A stretch of 64,000 nucleotides of DNA, taken from positions 2,379,246 through 2,443,245 of the forward strand of contig NC_088296.1 of NCBI RefSeq assembly GCF_032854445.1, read 5' to 3'. The position numbers were made by a program, and so were the translations under genes. How positions within the stretch are numbered: the first letter of the stretch is position 1; every line of letters begins with the position of its first letter. Source of the DNA: Liolophura sinensis (Eukaryota; Mollusca; Polyplacophora; Chitonida; Chitonidae). Positions 11,476 through 23,879 of the stretch are shown piece by piece. The notes beneath the pieces are model-generated. The model saw nothing but the letters and a program-made list of their open reading frames with translations, ran no database searches and was not told the DNA's origin.

Positions 11476-12649
11476 CTCATTTATTGCATCTTCACCACAC
11501 GCATTAAAACTTTCCGGGCTTAAACCCATGTCAACAGAGTGGTCCCCATAATCAACTAACGAAAAACAACCCACGACAACCGCACAATAATACAGAGTTC
11601 CATTTCCCAACGAATACAACGCTGGGTACTGTAAAGTCACACACGTGGCTTAAAAATTTGCCACCTATTGGGAAAATGTGGACCAGATCCCCTTGAAACG
11701 CCTTTTGATTGCAGGGAACTTGATCGTATGAGACTTGCTAATTCATCCATGCCATCCATAAGCCACAGGACGGTCCTAATAAAATCCCCCCCCCCTCCCC
11801 CGCCCACAACACACACACAAACACAAAAAGAAAAACCAAAGACGTCCGGATTTGCATTCCCTGAATGCAGTTTTTTAGCCAGTTGCTTGTCTGAAACAGC
11901 AGGCTGTGACACGATTTGTAGGGAGCCGCTGGCCTTTGCCCCAGAATAGGAGACTATACAGGGCGGCCCACCAGCTCAGTTCACTCCTCACCTACAGGCT
12001 GCTATGCACGCTAGGTAACCCACGGTATTTCTATGTGTCACCAGTCTCTGTTTACTTTCAATATGATTCAAGCCTTATCTATTTCGCCAGTGACACTTTC
12101 TTAAAAGGTTAGTTGAATTGTTATTTTCGCCGGCCTTGAATAACAGATTGTTATTCCCAATGCATAAATCCTCGTAAATAGCCGGTATCGTTTGACTTTG
12201 CTAAAAAAATTTATAGCCTGTAGGCATGAAATCCGTATTTGAGCCAAGAAAAGATCATCGTAATTGCACAGTCACTATGATGTACACGCATTTCCATCGT
12301 CTAACGCAACTATGGTAGCCTATGGCGGCCCCTTCTCAGCACTGATTCCACCTTAGTATAGTGTTTTTGCTGCATATTTCTACATACTCCCATATCTATG
12401 TAATATCTATCCATGGATGTTTGTGTGTCTAAGTCATGTCGTTCCATCCAAACCTACAGTATATGTTATTAATGAGACAAATCCAATATAATTCTATTTA
12501 TAAACAAATGACAAGGAATTTTTTGCTATTGTGTCGCGGGGATTCTAAAAGCAATAAGTTCCATAACAAACCTACAGAAAGGGTCCTAAACTCTTCCATA
12601 CGCTAAAACTAACCCAGGTGAAATGACAACAGGTCGGATTCCACCGGTT

Positions 12650-12957
12650 ACCGGCAACCTTTTACGTTGGCTGATAGCGGCCATCTAGACAGCACCCTTT
12701 TATGGTGGATGATAGCGGCCATCTAGACGGCAAAGTTTTGCGGTGGCTAATAGCGTCCATCTAGACGGCAACCTTTTATTGTGGCTGATAGCGGCCATCT
12801 AGACGGTAACCTTTTATTGTGGCTGATAGCGGACATCTAGACGTCAAAGTTTTGCGGTGCCCAAAAGAGGCCATCTAGACGGTAACCTTTTATGGTGGCC
12901 GAAAGCGGCCATCCAGACAGCAACCTTTTATGGTGGATAATAGTGGCTATATAGACT
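12650..12957. repeat. 38-bp tandem array, 8 units
   Basis: The word ccatctagac or a one-base variant starts at 12681, 12719, 12757, 12795, 12833, 12871, 12909 and 12947, a perfect 38-bp register. The unit includes ggctgatagcggccatctag and an aaccttttat segment. Confidence 0.95.
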
Positions 12958-13240
12958 GGAGCTTTAACGACCGTGCGACCTCTATGCCGCAGCAAAACAC
13001 CGGGGTCGCGGGGAGCGCGGTTTTAAATAAAGGAGTGGTTACGCAACCTCTGCGTCTTCTGCGCACTCCATGCTTTCCGCATGAGCACGAATGAGTGGTT
13101 TTGTTAAAACCGTGCACTTACGTTATGGTAAACGCAAGGAATTACGCATAGAGATGACTTGAAAATCTGATGTAATACCCATAATTTTGCAATTTAACAA
13201 AAAAGGGGACTGACGTAGTCTTCTTGTTATTCTGAGTCAC

Positions 13241-13373
13241 CCTCAGCACAGTTATTCTCTCCCGCGCGACTCTGATTGTACCCATCGGGACAGTCACACG
13301 TGAAACCACGCAGTGTGTTTACACACACTGGATTGGTCCCGCATATATCGGGATTCTCTGTACATTCGTCAAT
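13241..13373 (-). CDS. calcium-binding EGF-like domain exon
   Basis: The minus strand encodes [20 protein letters not shown] continuing [20 protein letters not shown] and NCAE. That is a complete cbEGF module: DEC start, six cysteines in C1-C6 spacing, and the C-x-N-x4-F-x-C-x-C signature of Asp/Asn hydroxylation and calcium binding. The donor G|GTGACT follows in phase 1, the usual phase for cbEGF exons, and matches the phase-1 acceptor of the transmembrane exon at 9700. One oddity: no AG acceptor lies between the nearest upstream in-frame stop (TAA, a few bases before the domain) and the DEC motif. Either the acceptor is mutated or non-canonical, or this exon is no longer used. The domain assignment is firm; membership in the gene is inferred. 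Confidence 0.65.
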
Positions 13374-13542
13374 TTTTTAAATAAAAACAAAATAATTTCT
13401 TTATTTAATATTATTACGGAACCCATGGAAATAACCGCATTATAATTTGTCCCAACCCCAAAAGTGTAAACGTATATAACGAAGATATATTTTTTCTTGA
13501 CTATATTATTACTGTTTCTTATATTCTTCGAATTAAGGAGGA

Positions 13543-13750
13543 GACTCTGCGGCCGAGGTTATTAGCGTGCCCGTGTGACGCAATGACCCAGGAGCTTCTC
13601 ACCAATGCGGTCGCTGTGAGTTCAAGCCCAGTTCATGATGGATTTCTCTATGGCTGTACGTTGGAAAGTCTGCTAGCAGTCTACCACTGGGCTTGGGTTT
13701 TCCCTGGATTCTGTCCTCTCACAATGATACTGGCCACCGTGTTACAATTC
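13543..13750 (+). mobile_element. SINE copy, 3' end missing
   Basis: A tRNA-like head (ggttattagcgtgcccgtgt), the B-box region (gtgagttcaagcccag) and the body through ccctggattctgtcctctca and atactggccaccgt. The usual tail is absent. Confidence 0.75.
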
Positions 13751-13764
13751 AAACACTCTTAGGG

Positions 13765-13885
13765 ACGGCCTACTCTGTATTCTCACACAAGCACCTACTC
13801 TGTATTCTCACACACCTGTCTACTCTCTATTCTCACACACGCGCGCCTTCTCTGTGTTCTCACACACGACCTGCTCTGCATTCTC
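13765..13885. repeat. short minisatellite, unit about 27 bp
   Basis: Four to five imperfect copies of tactctgtattctcacacaa with variable connecting bases. Confidence 0.8.
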
Positions 13886-14143
13886 TTAGAATACTGATTT
13901 CACTCATCCGCATACCTTGCTTCTTTCAATATCATTTAAACCTCTTGACAGCTTCTCTTTACATGATTTCATCCCAATTTCGTACTTTATATACTTTCAA
14001 ACTTCTTTAGTAATTTGTGTTAAACGTCATTTTGGGATACTGGCATTGAGATCTTTTATTGTAAATAGAATATTCTTGAGTATGGTGTACTGTTTAGTGG
14101 TCTCATTTATCAAAAAAAAATGTTGAATTTAACACAGACTCAC

Positions 14144-14304
14144 CTATAACGGATGTGGTCAGAAGGACTAAAGTTGTAGCCACCATCTGTGTATAAAATA
14201 GAGGAACATTTTGACATCCCATCCTCTTCTGTAACGTTTCCTACCTCTGGCTTGGGAGAAAAGTTTCCGAATGTATGAGATCGGAGACATCTGCTAGATG
14301 ACTG
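14144..14304 (-). CDS. possible internal exon
   Basis: On the minus strand a 53-codon open stretch runs between a moderate acceptor (tggtcatag) and a very good donor (TATAG|GTGAGT). It encodes a polar segment including SHTFGNFSPKPEVGN, CSSILYTDGGYNF and SPSDHIRY and ends in phase 2. No domain was recognised. The phase would also fit the terminal exon at 7894, giving a run of arginines after HIRY, so it may be an alternative part of the same gene or belong to a neighbouring copy. Confidence is limited because the acceptor is weak and no homology is known. Confidence 0.35.
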
Positions 14305-14756
14305 CTATGACCACATACAAGCTCAGCCTCTGTAAGTTTACTGTGAACTATATAGCGGAGCGCTAGGTTCAACAGGAAGTGGTGTTCTTACTCATCGACA
14401 GTTTCACTAAACGACAATGTAATTGAACGATCGAAGGGGTTGTTGTCAGTGGCAAATTGTGTAATTGGACGATTAAATGTAACTTGCGCAGACAACTCTG
14501 AAAGATTGGTTGGTCACGAATATAACAAAATCGTAAACATTTGCTCTGGAAAAACAAATCACCCGCCTTTGCAAAGTGGCTGAAACATTTCCACACAACA
14601 TACGTAAATATATGTTCCTTTTATTGGCGGCAGACAAATTGTCTTAAACGAAGGTTAGACATTTACACATGGGGAGAACGTACATATATGAACATTGTAT
14701 TGCTGGAAGAAAAGAGGTCGTAAACGAATGTTGCAGGTAACAAAAGGTCACACCAG

Positions 14757-15010
14757 TGTCGTTTATTTATTTGATTGATGTTTTAAGCCGTACGTAAGAA
14801 TGTTTCACTTACATATATACGACGGCGGCAAGCATTATGGTGGAAGGAAACCTAGCAGAGCCAAGGGGGAAACCCACGGCAATTTGCAGGTTGCTGGCAG
14901 ACATTCCCACGTACGATTGGAGAGGAAACCAGCATGAACTGGACTTAAACTCGTATCGATCGCATTGGTGTGAGGCTCCACGTCATTCCGCCTTGCTGGT
15001 ATGCGAGCCC
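14757..15010 (-). mobile_element. tRNA-derived SINE, near full length
   Basis: Starts with tttatttgattgatgtttta and includes tatacgacggcggcaagcat, the body, and the reversed B box (ggacttaaactcg). It ends in the diverged head region (tcattccgccttgctggtat). Confidence 0.8.
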
Positions 15011-15770
15011 CTAGGTCACGGAGGCCCGTTCCTAGCGAGGCGTTACTGTTTTCAAGACCACAAGTGCAATGAGTACAAGGAATACCGGCGGTGCCGTCAG
15101 CTCAGAAAAATATCCAACTGTGTAGTTCCTTTGTCGGTTTACCTCTGCTTGATTTCAGTGTACAAACGCCCGATATTCTGGCATTGTAGCTCGGCGTTGA
15201 TTTGGGTATTAATGTTTGAAGCGAGGGTCACCATTTTCAGAAAACAAAATTCATACACAAATTATCACAAAATTTACCAGTCCGCAGAAATGAAACACAT
15301 AATTATTTATATGTGTATTCACGAGTCTCACGTGCAATAGCAAGTCAATTATCAATACGGAATTCGGACAAATGGGTTAAATGCCTTTTTATATTTCCTG
15401 GATCTAATGTCAAGTAACACTAATTATTACACACAACTGTTTAGAAACGCCTGTCAGGGCGATCAGCTCACCTTATATCAAGGGTGTAATTCTCTGGCAT
15501 TTTTCGCTGCCAAAGTATTGATCAGTGTTGTCCATAAACATTGGATGAAAACATACGACTGCATTAAATTTGGTAAGAAGGAAGTCTAAAAACAATAGGT
15601 ACTTTCGGACACAGTTCCCACTGGTCTTTCATCTGAAGCTCACTTCAGTTTTAGTGTCTCTTGCCTTTAGATGTCTAGCCATCTTCCAGAGTTAAAGCGA
15701 GAAGCTGTAGGCCTATAACTACGACTCACAATTCCACATAATTATGATCGGCTTGTTTGTGCTTGTCATA
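15011..15770. other. intergenic or intronic, nothing firm
   Basis: No repeat was recognised. A donor-like GTGAGC on the minus strand near 15470 follows a short open stretch, but an in-frame stop sits just before it, so I do not call an exon. Confidence 0.35.
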
Positions 15771-15772
15771 GT

Positions 15773-15985
15773 TGGGGCCTTCGTGGCCGAGTGGTTAGCG
15801 TGCTAGTGCAGCACAATGACCTAGGAGCTTGTCATCAATGCGAAGGCTTTGCGTTCAAGTCCAGCGCATACTATCTTCCTCTTCGGTCTTATGTGGGAAT
15901 GCCTGCCTGCGACGTTCGAATGGTCTTCGCTTTCTCTGGGCTCTGTCCAGCTTCCTACCACCAAAATACTTACAAGTGAAATATT
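15773..15985 (+). mobile_element. SINE copy
   Basis: The head is ggggccttcgtggccgagtg then gttagcgtgctagtgcagca, the B box gcgttcaagtcc, and the body ends with ttcctaccaccaaaatactt and acaagtgaaatattttta. Confidence 0.8.
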
Positions 15986-16158
15986 TTTAGTACTGCCTAA
16001 GTTGCTAAAGACATCTTGACACAACACAATTTATAACACCAGTACACTTTTTACCTCATGAAGATTTTCGTATGTTTGCCAGGCTAATAAATGAAGAGTT
16101 AAACAAGGTATATCCGTGGTCTCTAACAATAATCTTTCACTGATTAAAAAAACGCCAT

Positions 16159-16178
16159 TTATATATATATATATATAG
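16159..16178. repeat. (TA)n microsatellite
   Basis: About ten TA repeats. Confidence 0.9.
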
Positions 16179-16459
16179 GCCCAAATAGAAAGAAAAGATT
16201 AATTTATGCCTTTTCTTATATTTGCTGGGTCCGAAAAATCCACTACTAAAGGCATTAAACTCCTTGGCGTCCTCTGTAATGATAAAACCTAACTGGACTA
16301 CAGGTACATGTGGAATTCCGCAGAAAATCCCACTTTTTGACTGATTACCTAATTAGTCACTCAGCTCACAAATGCCGGTATTCTCCATTGCTTCGTCCCA
16401 TATTCAACATAACACAGTTTAGAAGGCAGTCTGAGATCCATTTATATCTATCTAGATCA

Positions 16460-16612
16460 ACTCAAATAGGTGGGAAGGTCTGCCAGTAACCTACAAATGT
16501 CCTTGGGTTTCTCCCAGGCTCTGCCCGGTTTCCTTCCACCATAATGCTGGCGGTGGTTGTATTAGTGAAATATTCTTGAGTATGGCGTAAAACTCCAATC
16601 AAATAAATAAAT
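16460..16612 (+). mobile_element. SINE 3' half
   Basis: Body and tail from tgggaaggtctgccagtaac through ccaccataatgctggcggtg to the caaataaataaata end. The head is missing. Confidence 0.8.
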
Positions 16613-18440
16613 AGACCAGCTCACCTGCTTGTATAACCTCTCGATCATTTTACATATTTAATTTATCATTATACACTTGTGAAATCAAGAGTGCTCTCCA
16701 AGTGAATAAACTGACCTCCACAAGGTCATTCCAGGTTAAACAATGTACGTCTTCCTCTCCTGTAGGCCTGTTTGGCCATATTCTTTTACAGAGAATTATC
16801 CCTGCATGTAAACAGTATAACACTTTGCTAAAATAACGTTTTCGATGAGAATTGTTATAATATCAGGCGATATAATATACATTAATGTACCCCTATCTGT
16901 GTACGCTCATATACGTTCTTTGAGATCACCCCCACCCCACCCCACCCCACACGACCTCCGCCCAAACAGCTAGAGCCATTTGTTCTTTCTTCTTTTTTTT
17001 AATTATTTTAAACTTATTTTTTTATTGATTTAATCCCCATGAGAAGGTGGAAGCGGCCAGTGGACTTGTGGTTAGGGATGTTACGACCCAAACTGGGTAG
17101 GATAGGATATAACAAACCAGAGGCTATAAACACACCAAAAAAAAAAGGGCCTACTAACGTAACACACAGCGAAAGCATCCAAAACTCTCAATAATTCTCC
17201 TTTCTTTGACCTGCTTTCATAGGTCTTATATAGACTGGTGGAATTGTCTAGAATAAGAAAATTCTTGAACTCTTGTTGTAAACAAACAGACCCCGAACTG
17301 AGGGTATTCTGGAACATTCTAAGTCAGACGCAGACACCAGGCCCTGAACTTAGCATATGTAAACAGTGGCAAGCTAAATTTAGAAGCTGACGGCAGTTGC
17401 GCACATGACAGGGACGAATGACCGTCAATAGTTAGGGCATACATAGTGCTGCTCCAAACTTGGCCTTGAACAAGGAATTTGTAGACTAAGTCGCTTTCTC
17501 TGACAACTCTCACTTGGCCGTTTGCGCGATATTAACATTCGTTAAAGACAACTGGTCTTCCACCAATATGATGTGTGTTGCTGGTGTGCTAACTTAGACA
17601 GGCACATGATTACACCACGATATAATTACGACTTTGCACGAGTACTCAAAATTTTCAACATGCTCCAAGAAAAAAAAAGCGACTCACCAGGACTGGATCA
17701 GATCAGCACGACGTTGCCAGGACAAAGTCACGACAACTCCCCAACATTTCACAAATTTAACAAGTGACGTACTCGACACTAAAAACCGGCCGATTTCTGC
17801 TCCGTGTGAGAGCCTCTTTACAGAGATGTATTCTCAGATAAGTGGATTATTTCCAGCCATTGTACACATGTGCATGTGGGAATATCTCAATCAGAATGGT
17901 AATTTTTCGAATATTCCTTGCAAGTAGTCTTTGATCTTACCCGGTATAGAGAAGTGGATCACCTCACCGAGCAGGTAATGTAATGTATCCGTGATATCAG
18001 GCTTAATTATCCTCACATGGACAGTCTGCATACGGCGTGTACATATCTCACCTTGTAGCATTTGTTACATCCTGCGTGTTGTGTGACGATTTCAATCAAA
18101 GTCACAAGTCATTAGGCTACTGCAAAAGCTAGTGTAATCAAGGTCCCTCCATCAAACACGTTCACTCCAAGTTTCTTAAACCTCGCAATGAGTATAATTC
18201 CTTTGTAAGTAATTATGGACAATGCGTCCAGAATCTCTGCCGCTCTGCTTCATGATTGTGTCTAATTCCCTTTTGGGGAGTATATTCATCATGTTAAATT
18301 AGATGGCCACGTTGGATATATGAACAATTGCAATCAAAGTGCAACTGAGATACATTTTTTATTGACCACTGATATTCTAGCTTGGTACCCGAATTAAACA
18401 CCGATTTCACTCCGTCGCCCATAACATACCTAGCATCTTT
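16613..18440. other. intergenic, nothing recognised
   Basis: Includes a CCCCACCCCA-rich tract at about 16927-16955 and a poly-A/T tract near 16990. ORFs here are short, without splice context or known motifs. Confidence 0.4.
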
Positions 18441-18920
18441 CAGTAATTGCAGGAATATACCCGACACGTAGTTTATCTGTGATTTCAGTCGTTGTGGAAA
18501 TATCTCAAACAAGTCGTTTATCTGTGGTTTTCGTGGTTGAACATGTAGGAACACCTCAAACACGTAATTTATCTGTGATATCAGTCGTTGTAAGGATATC
18601 TCAAACACGTAGTTCGTCTGTGATTTCTTTCATTGTGAAAATATTCTGAACACGTAGTTTATCTGTGATTTCAGTCATTGTGGAATATGTCAAACACGTA
18701 CTTTATCTGTGATTTCAGTCGTTGTCCATGTAGGAATATCTCTGGAAAAATTCCGAACACATGGTTTATCTGTGATTTCAGTCATGGTATGTATATGTCA
18801 AACACGAAGTTTATTTGTGATTTATCTCATTGTGGGAATATCTCAAACACATAGTTTATCTCTGATATCATTCAATATGTGATATCAGTCGTTGTACGGA
18901 TATCTCAAACACGTACTTCG

Positions 18921-18924
<4 letters not shown>
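18440..18924. repeat. degenerate minisatellite, unit about 45-60 bp
   Basis: Repeats of gtttatctgtgatttcagtc followed by gttgtggaaatatctcaaac and acgta, eight or more copies with indels. A 104-codon minus-strand frame across it is a by-product. Confidence 0.85.

Positions 18925-18984
<60 letters not shown>
18925..18984. repeat. (TA)n microsatellite, about 30 units
   Basis: An uninterrupted TA run directly abuts the minisatellite. Confidence 0.95.
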
Positions 18985-18987
<3 letters not shown>

Positions 18988-20694
18988 TGTTAAATGATAT
19001 TTACGGTGATAGTTCTTCACTCAGAAGTTGTACGGGCTGAATGAATAGGTCCGAGGACAAGATCTTGTTATACATATATTTATGCGACCAGTTAAAACAA
19101 CAACAACACATGTTCATTCTAATCTTGGAAACTGTTCTGTTTAAGAGCCAATAGCAGACAGCGACATTACAGAAAGGCTGATCGCCTTCAAACAAGAAGA
19201 AAAATTACAACTGTGATACAAAGTTGTAGAATTTACAATGGTGCAAACGTTGAACAGTCTTCTTCACATAATGGCCTCGGGTTTAAGGCTAATGTATTTA
19301 CTGGTCGCATTGCAGGGCGGCGAGTAAAGTGATTTGCACTCCATTTCGTAAACGGGTATTAGATGCATTAACGTGAAATCAAAAATCATTTCAATTCTTT
19401 TTTATTTAAGAAATGTTTTTAAAGTTCATTTACTAGTATTTCACGTAAATTGGCATTATAGATAGGACCGCAAGCCCCTTGACCAAGCTGGGCGCAAACT
19501 ACGATCCACGATGCATTCAGAATAAGTTCAAATATTTCATTTATTTTCAAACACATTTTTGTTAGACGGGTGCTATACTATTTAGTTGGTTTAAAAAGTT
19601 CATGTCCTGTTTGCCACAGTGGAAAAACAGTTGTTTCCTGGTTGTATGACGATACCTGGAACTAAACCTTTAATTCATTAATTCACAATATTTAATGCAT
19701 GTATTGATTTAGTAGTATATGTATAGAAATAATTGATATGGTTTTCGATTTTGTTTTCTTTCCATTTCTGGTTTTAAAGCCGAAATATTTTCTTATTTTG
19801 ATTTTGGATTCATTCATTCTTTTGTGAAAAGCCATAGCTGTTTTCTGATTTTGATATGTTCCTTCCATGATATGTCTAAAATACTCCCAAGTCTCAGTCA
19901 TTTATTCATTAAAACGCTCATTAAATAAACATTGCAGTAAAATAAGGCACATCCAAAAATCTCGTACTTTTAACAGAATCTGTAAAAATACTTAAAAACA
20001 AGGAATACCAGTGTTATGAGCTAAACTACGTGCTGGTGGCATAGTCTGAGGCCAAAAGACGTTGTGGTAATCGTGGCGGGCAACTTGCCACGATTGACGA
20101 CAATTTGATAGGAAAGCACCCAGACTTCAGGCAACTGTTGGAGAAGGTTTTCTTCAGAGCATGTCTATGGCTCAGCTTAACAGATCAACGCATTAAGAAA
20201 TACTGGGAGAGAATCGACGGTGAGTGCGTGCCTAATATCCATGAAATGCTGTTAGAATCTGGTAACCAGCGTCTTCAACTAAAATGTCAAACACAGATAC
20301 AATTAAAATTGCTTGTTCTTGGAAGTTTACAACACATGTATTCTTTAGTGCAGAGCAATGTACCAACCACAATATAAGCCCTTTGCTGTTCGGAGTTAAG
20401 CACTTGCAATTTGGGACTGATGCCTTGAGCTATTTGATAAATACGGGCGCTGGATTTAGACCCTCTAACTTTAGCAGATACTGTGATCCGTCAAGTCAGG
20501 TCTTGAGTTATACTTTATTCATTGACAAATGTTTTGTTGTTTTCAGCAATGCGCCTCCTTGTAATAATGTTAGAATAATTATGTACCGTCATTGAATATT
20601 ATAGATTCCAGTGCTGTGGCCTCGTCCCGTTGCCTTGTTTTAATGTTATTGTATGTTAAATGTGCATTCTGAGTGCCGGTAATTCTAGACCAGT

Positions 20695-20800
20695 GAAGAG
20701 TTAGAATAAAACCCCAACTAAGGTAGATTGTCAAGAGGTGTTTTACCGATTACGTGTGACATTTGCCAACTATCACACTGTCGTCGTTGTTCTGCTCTTG
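20695..20800 (-). repeat. dispersed repeat family D copy
   Basis: agaataaaaccccaactaag, then gtgtgacatttgccaactat, then cacactgtcgtcgttgttct: the inverse of the copies at 8.7 and 41.1 kb. Confidence 0.6.
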
Positions 20801-21689
20801 GCTCTATACTTTAGGTCTTCATTATATATTGAGGTATTAGTATTTCTGATTAAGACATAAGACTAAAACTAAAGAACAAATGATAAAGTTGGAATGATAG
20901 ACAACAGCTCCCTTTCTTCCCCTTTTGTGACTTTAACATCTAGTTCTAGTTCCTTCACTCACATTAGATACCTTTCACGAAAAATCATTCTACTGGAAAC
21001 CTGTGCCTGTAACAAATGCGACAACCATTTACGAGAAGTAACGGTGTAAGGCTCTATTCACTCGAATGGAGGTAGGGGAATTCCCGTGATTATAGAGGCT
21101 TAATTTATTTATTTTATTGCTATATTACACAACACTCAGTCCTATCACTTATACAACTGAGACCAGTAGTATTATGTGTGTGGGGGGGGGGGGGGGGGGG
21201 ATTGCCAGAGATCAAGGAAACGAGCTTCCAACCGCAGATTACGTGAAGATTTTCCCACATACGACCGAAGAAAAATTTGGAGGCTATGGTTTTGTTAGCA
21301 ACAATCGTCGTTCCATGATCATCTTATGGAGGAAGGTGGAATCTTCACTTTCGTTTTTTACCCGCATTGCCTTATGACATGATTAAATTAATCAAATAGT
21401 AAAAAAATCAAAAATGTTGAGCTGATGCAATCTCTATACCTCTTAACTTTGTATTCATTACATGTAGTATAACGTAAACTTAGCGGATTGACTTTATTGA
21501 GTGATGCAGGTGATGCTGTTAATAAAATACTGAAAACATATTTTAATATCAGGTTATTTTACATAAGAGAGAAGTACGTTTGATGTGGTTATCACATTTA
21601 AAATGATTTTTGTTTATTAGAACTGTTTTTGAATGTCTCTGATAAGATCAAGCATTTGTTCTTTTTTTGTTCTTCTTTTCTTATTTATT

Positions 21690-21900
21690 TTTGGTAAATT
21701 GGTACGAGGCCGCATTTCACCAGATAGTTGTAGCTATTTGCCAGCTATCACTCTGTTGTCGCCCCTCTAGTTTTACTCCGCATGCCTTACGATTTTGTTT
21801 ATACTCTATTCCTGCCTACACCAAAACCAAGCACCCCTGCAACGACTGCACTTTTTTAATGTTAGTGTACATTAAATGTGATGACAACACACCATTTTAG
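21690..21900 (-). repeat. dispersed repeat family D copy
   Basis: ttgccagctatcactctgtt, then gtcgcccctctagttttact, diverged from the 20.7 kb copy. A second partial copy follows at 22010-22140 (ttagcataagaccttatcta, then atgacagctttccaactata). Confidence 0.5.
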
Positions 21901-23879
21901 GAAATCCTAGACCCATGACGTCAAATGAGTTGCAATTAAACTCATTCATGTTTTTTTTCCGGTTCTGTTTAAGCCCTGATGTCAGGGGCTGTATAAGCCG
22001 CTACCAGGTGAGTATTTACCTGAGAAGTTAGCATAAGACCTTATCTAAGCTAAACTGACGTAAGCTGCCCAATGACAGCTTTCCAACTATAACAATATCT
22101 TCGATGTTGTAGATTTACCCTGCACGATGCACTCTTTTGTTTTACAATGTTTTATAGGATCTTTACCGATAGCTGGAGTGTGGAATTCGGGATTATGGCG
22201 AAGTGTGACTAAAACTGGAGGGTTTAGCCCAGGAGACTGTATGTCCACTGCCAATCAGCGTTGATTCCGTATCAGTTAACCCCTAAATACCAAAACGCTA
22301 TCAGTAACAACATTATTACTAAACATTGAAAATTCGATTGACCAGTAGAAAATGTAACTTTAGTGAGGAATCGTTTATGTATTTTGTCTTTATGCAGAAT
22401 CGCCTCTGGCGAACACATAATTTTAGTTCTATATGAGAAGACATTGGTTGTGTTCATTTTTTTGGTTTCAAAAAAAAGAGAGAAATGTGCAGTTTTTCAT
22501 CAAAATGACATTGTCCAGTATTTTTGTCACCAGAAATTTATTTTCACTTCATAATAATCGTTATTTGCGTGATTTTCAGTGAAAATGTTGTCAACATTTC
22601 ATAAGCAAATTTTCAACCCTATACATAAATACCCGCACAAAAGTTTATGTAAAGAAGCTGTCCTATGTTTCAAAACAGGTTTACCGTGAATTCTCGTGAC
22701 ATTTGCTTATTGAGTTACAACATTTTTCTTAGCGTTAATTTAACATTTACTAGCGACGTTTTTACTTTCAATATCGTACTACGTAATGTGCCATATATCG
22801 TGGTACGCACCATAATTCTGCCCAGTAGCGCGACACTACCTCGCCTGTGGCTTTCCACGACGTGGGCCTCTGCGAGGACCGTGGAACACTAAACAGTGTT
22901 AAAATCATACTGCCTTCATTATTTTTTCTTAAACCCTAGTTTATTTAGAGAAGGGATTCTGAATCCATCAAGTTATTGACGAATTCAAGTGTACTTCCTA
23001 AAGATTTTGACTGGCTGGTTTTGCCTTATGGAATACTACATTCTAGCGTATCGTCTACAAGATATTGCCCTTAAGAGCTTTAATACAAGAAAAGCATATA
23101 AGTGCACAAAATGGCATTGGATCTAGGCGTCAAAACAGACATTCGTACACTATCCGTCAACCAAAATGGACATTCCGAGTCAGTAGAGTGTATTAAGCAC
23201 GAAAATAGGACGGCAACATGTAAAGAGAAGCAGTCATCAATTTTCAATGGGAAATAACTGAATCCAGTATCCATTCGTGAACCATCCTAGTAGTGTGAGT
23301 ATCTCAGTTCCGTTTTGACTGCAACCGTTGATTTATCCAGCGTAACCATCTAGTTCAGTTCGATAAAACCACGTCTTGTGTGACCCAGCAAGTGAAAAAG
23401 AAACACACCGCCAGAATGGTACCAGTAGCTGAACTGCCAATATTTCCCAAATCAGTACGCCTCTGTATTATGCATATGATATATTGGCGAATAAAAAAAA
23501 TATAAACAAAAAAAATCAATCAAAATTTATAATTGAACACCCAGGGCTTTGAAGATTTAACATGGCTCAGTATATCGAGGTAGATTATGTCGGACATGGG
23601 CTAACTCGATTAGATGATTATTTATTTATTTTTTTATTTGTATAACCATATTTACTCTAACTTATATGGCGCTAATAGGTTAGAGCAAGGAAAGAGAAAT
23701 GGCTGACCATGTGTCAGTATAATATGACCGGGGGTGGGGGGTGGGGGTGGTAGAGTTAGGTGTTTGACATGATACATGTGTCAATAACTCGATTTGACCC
23801 ACGAAGACAGAGTATTTACGCATACAATGAATGACTTTTCGTCAACACTTTAATATCATCAGGTGTGATGTAAAATCCA

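Larger units (their letters stand above)
9701..13240 (-). other. probable intron, repeat-rich
   Basis: Between the EGF-like and transmembrane exons. It holds SINE fragments (9815-9950, 10286-10350, 10977-11108), two short tandem arrays (11237-11475 and 12650-12957), a poly-G run at 10870 and a pyrimidine-rich CCCC tract near 11790. Additional exons may lie here; none was convincing. Confidence 0.35.

Noticed and set aside
11158-11640. Minus-strand 160-codon ORF and two overlapping frames
   Set aside because: Mostly the 50-bp tandem array translated. Its first part (after a ctttacag acceptor at about 11624) is mildly protein-like and ends at a GTATGT inside the array. It is phase 0 and cannot join the phase-1 EGF and membrane exons, so I did not call it.
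15407-15589. Minus-strand exon near 15.47-15.56 kb with GTGAGC donor
   Set aside because: An in-frame TAA immediately precedes the donor in the only frame open through the exon.
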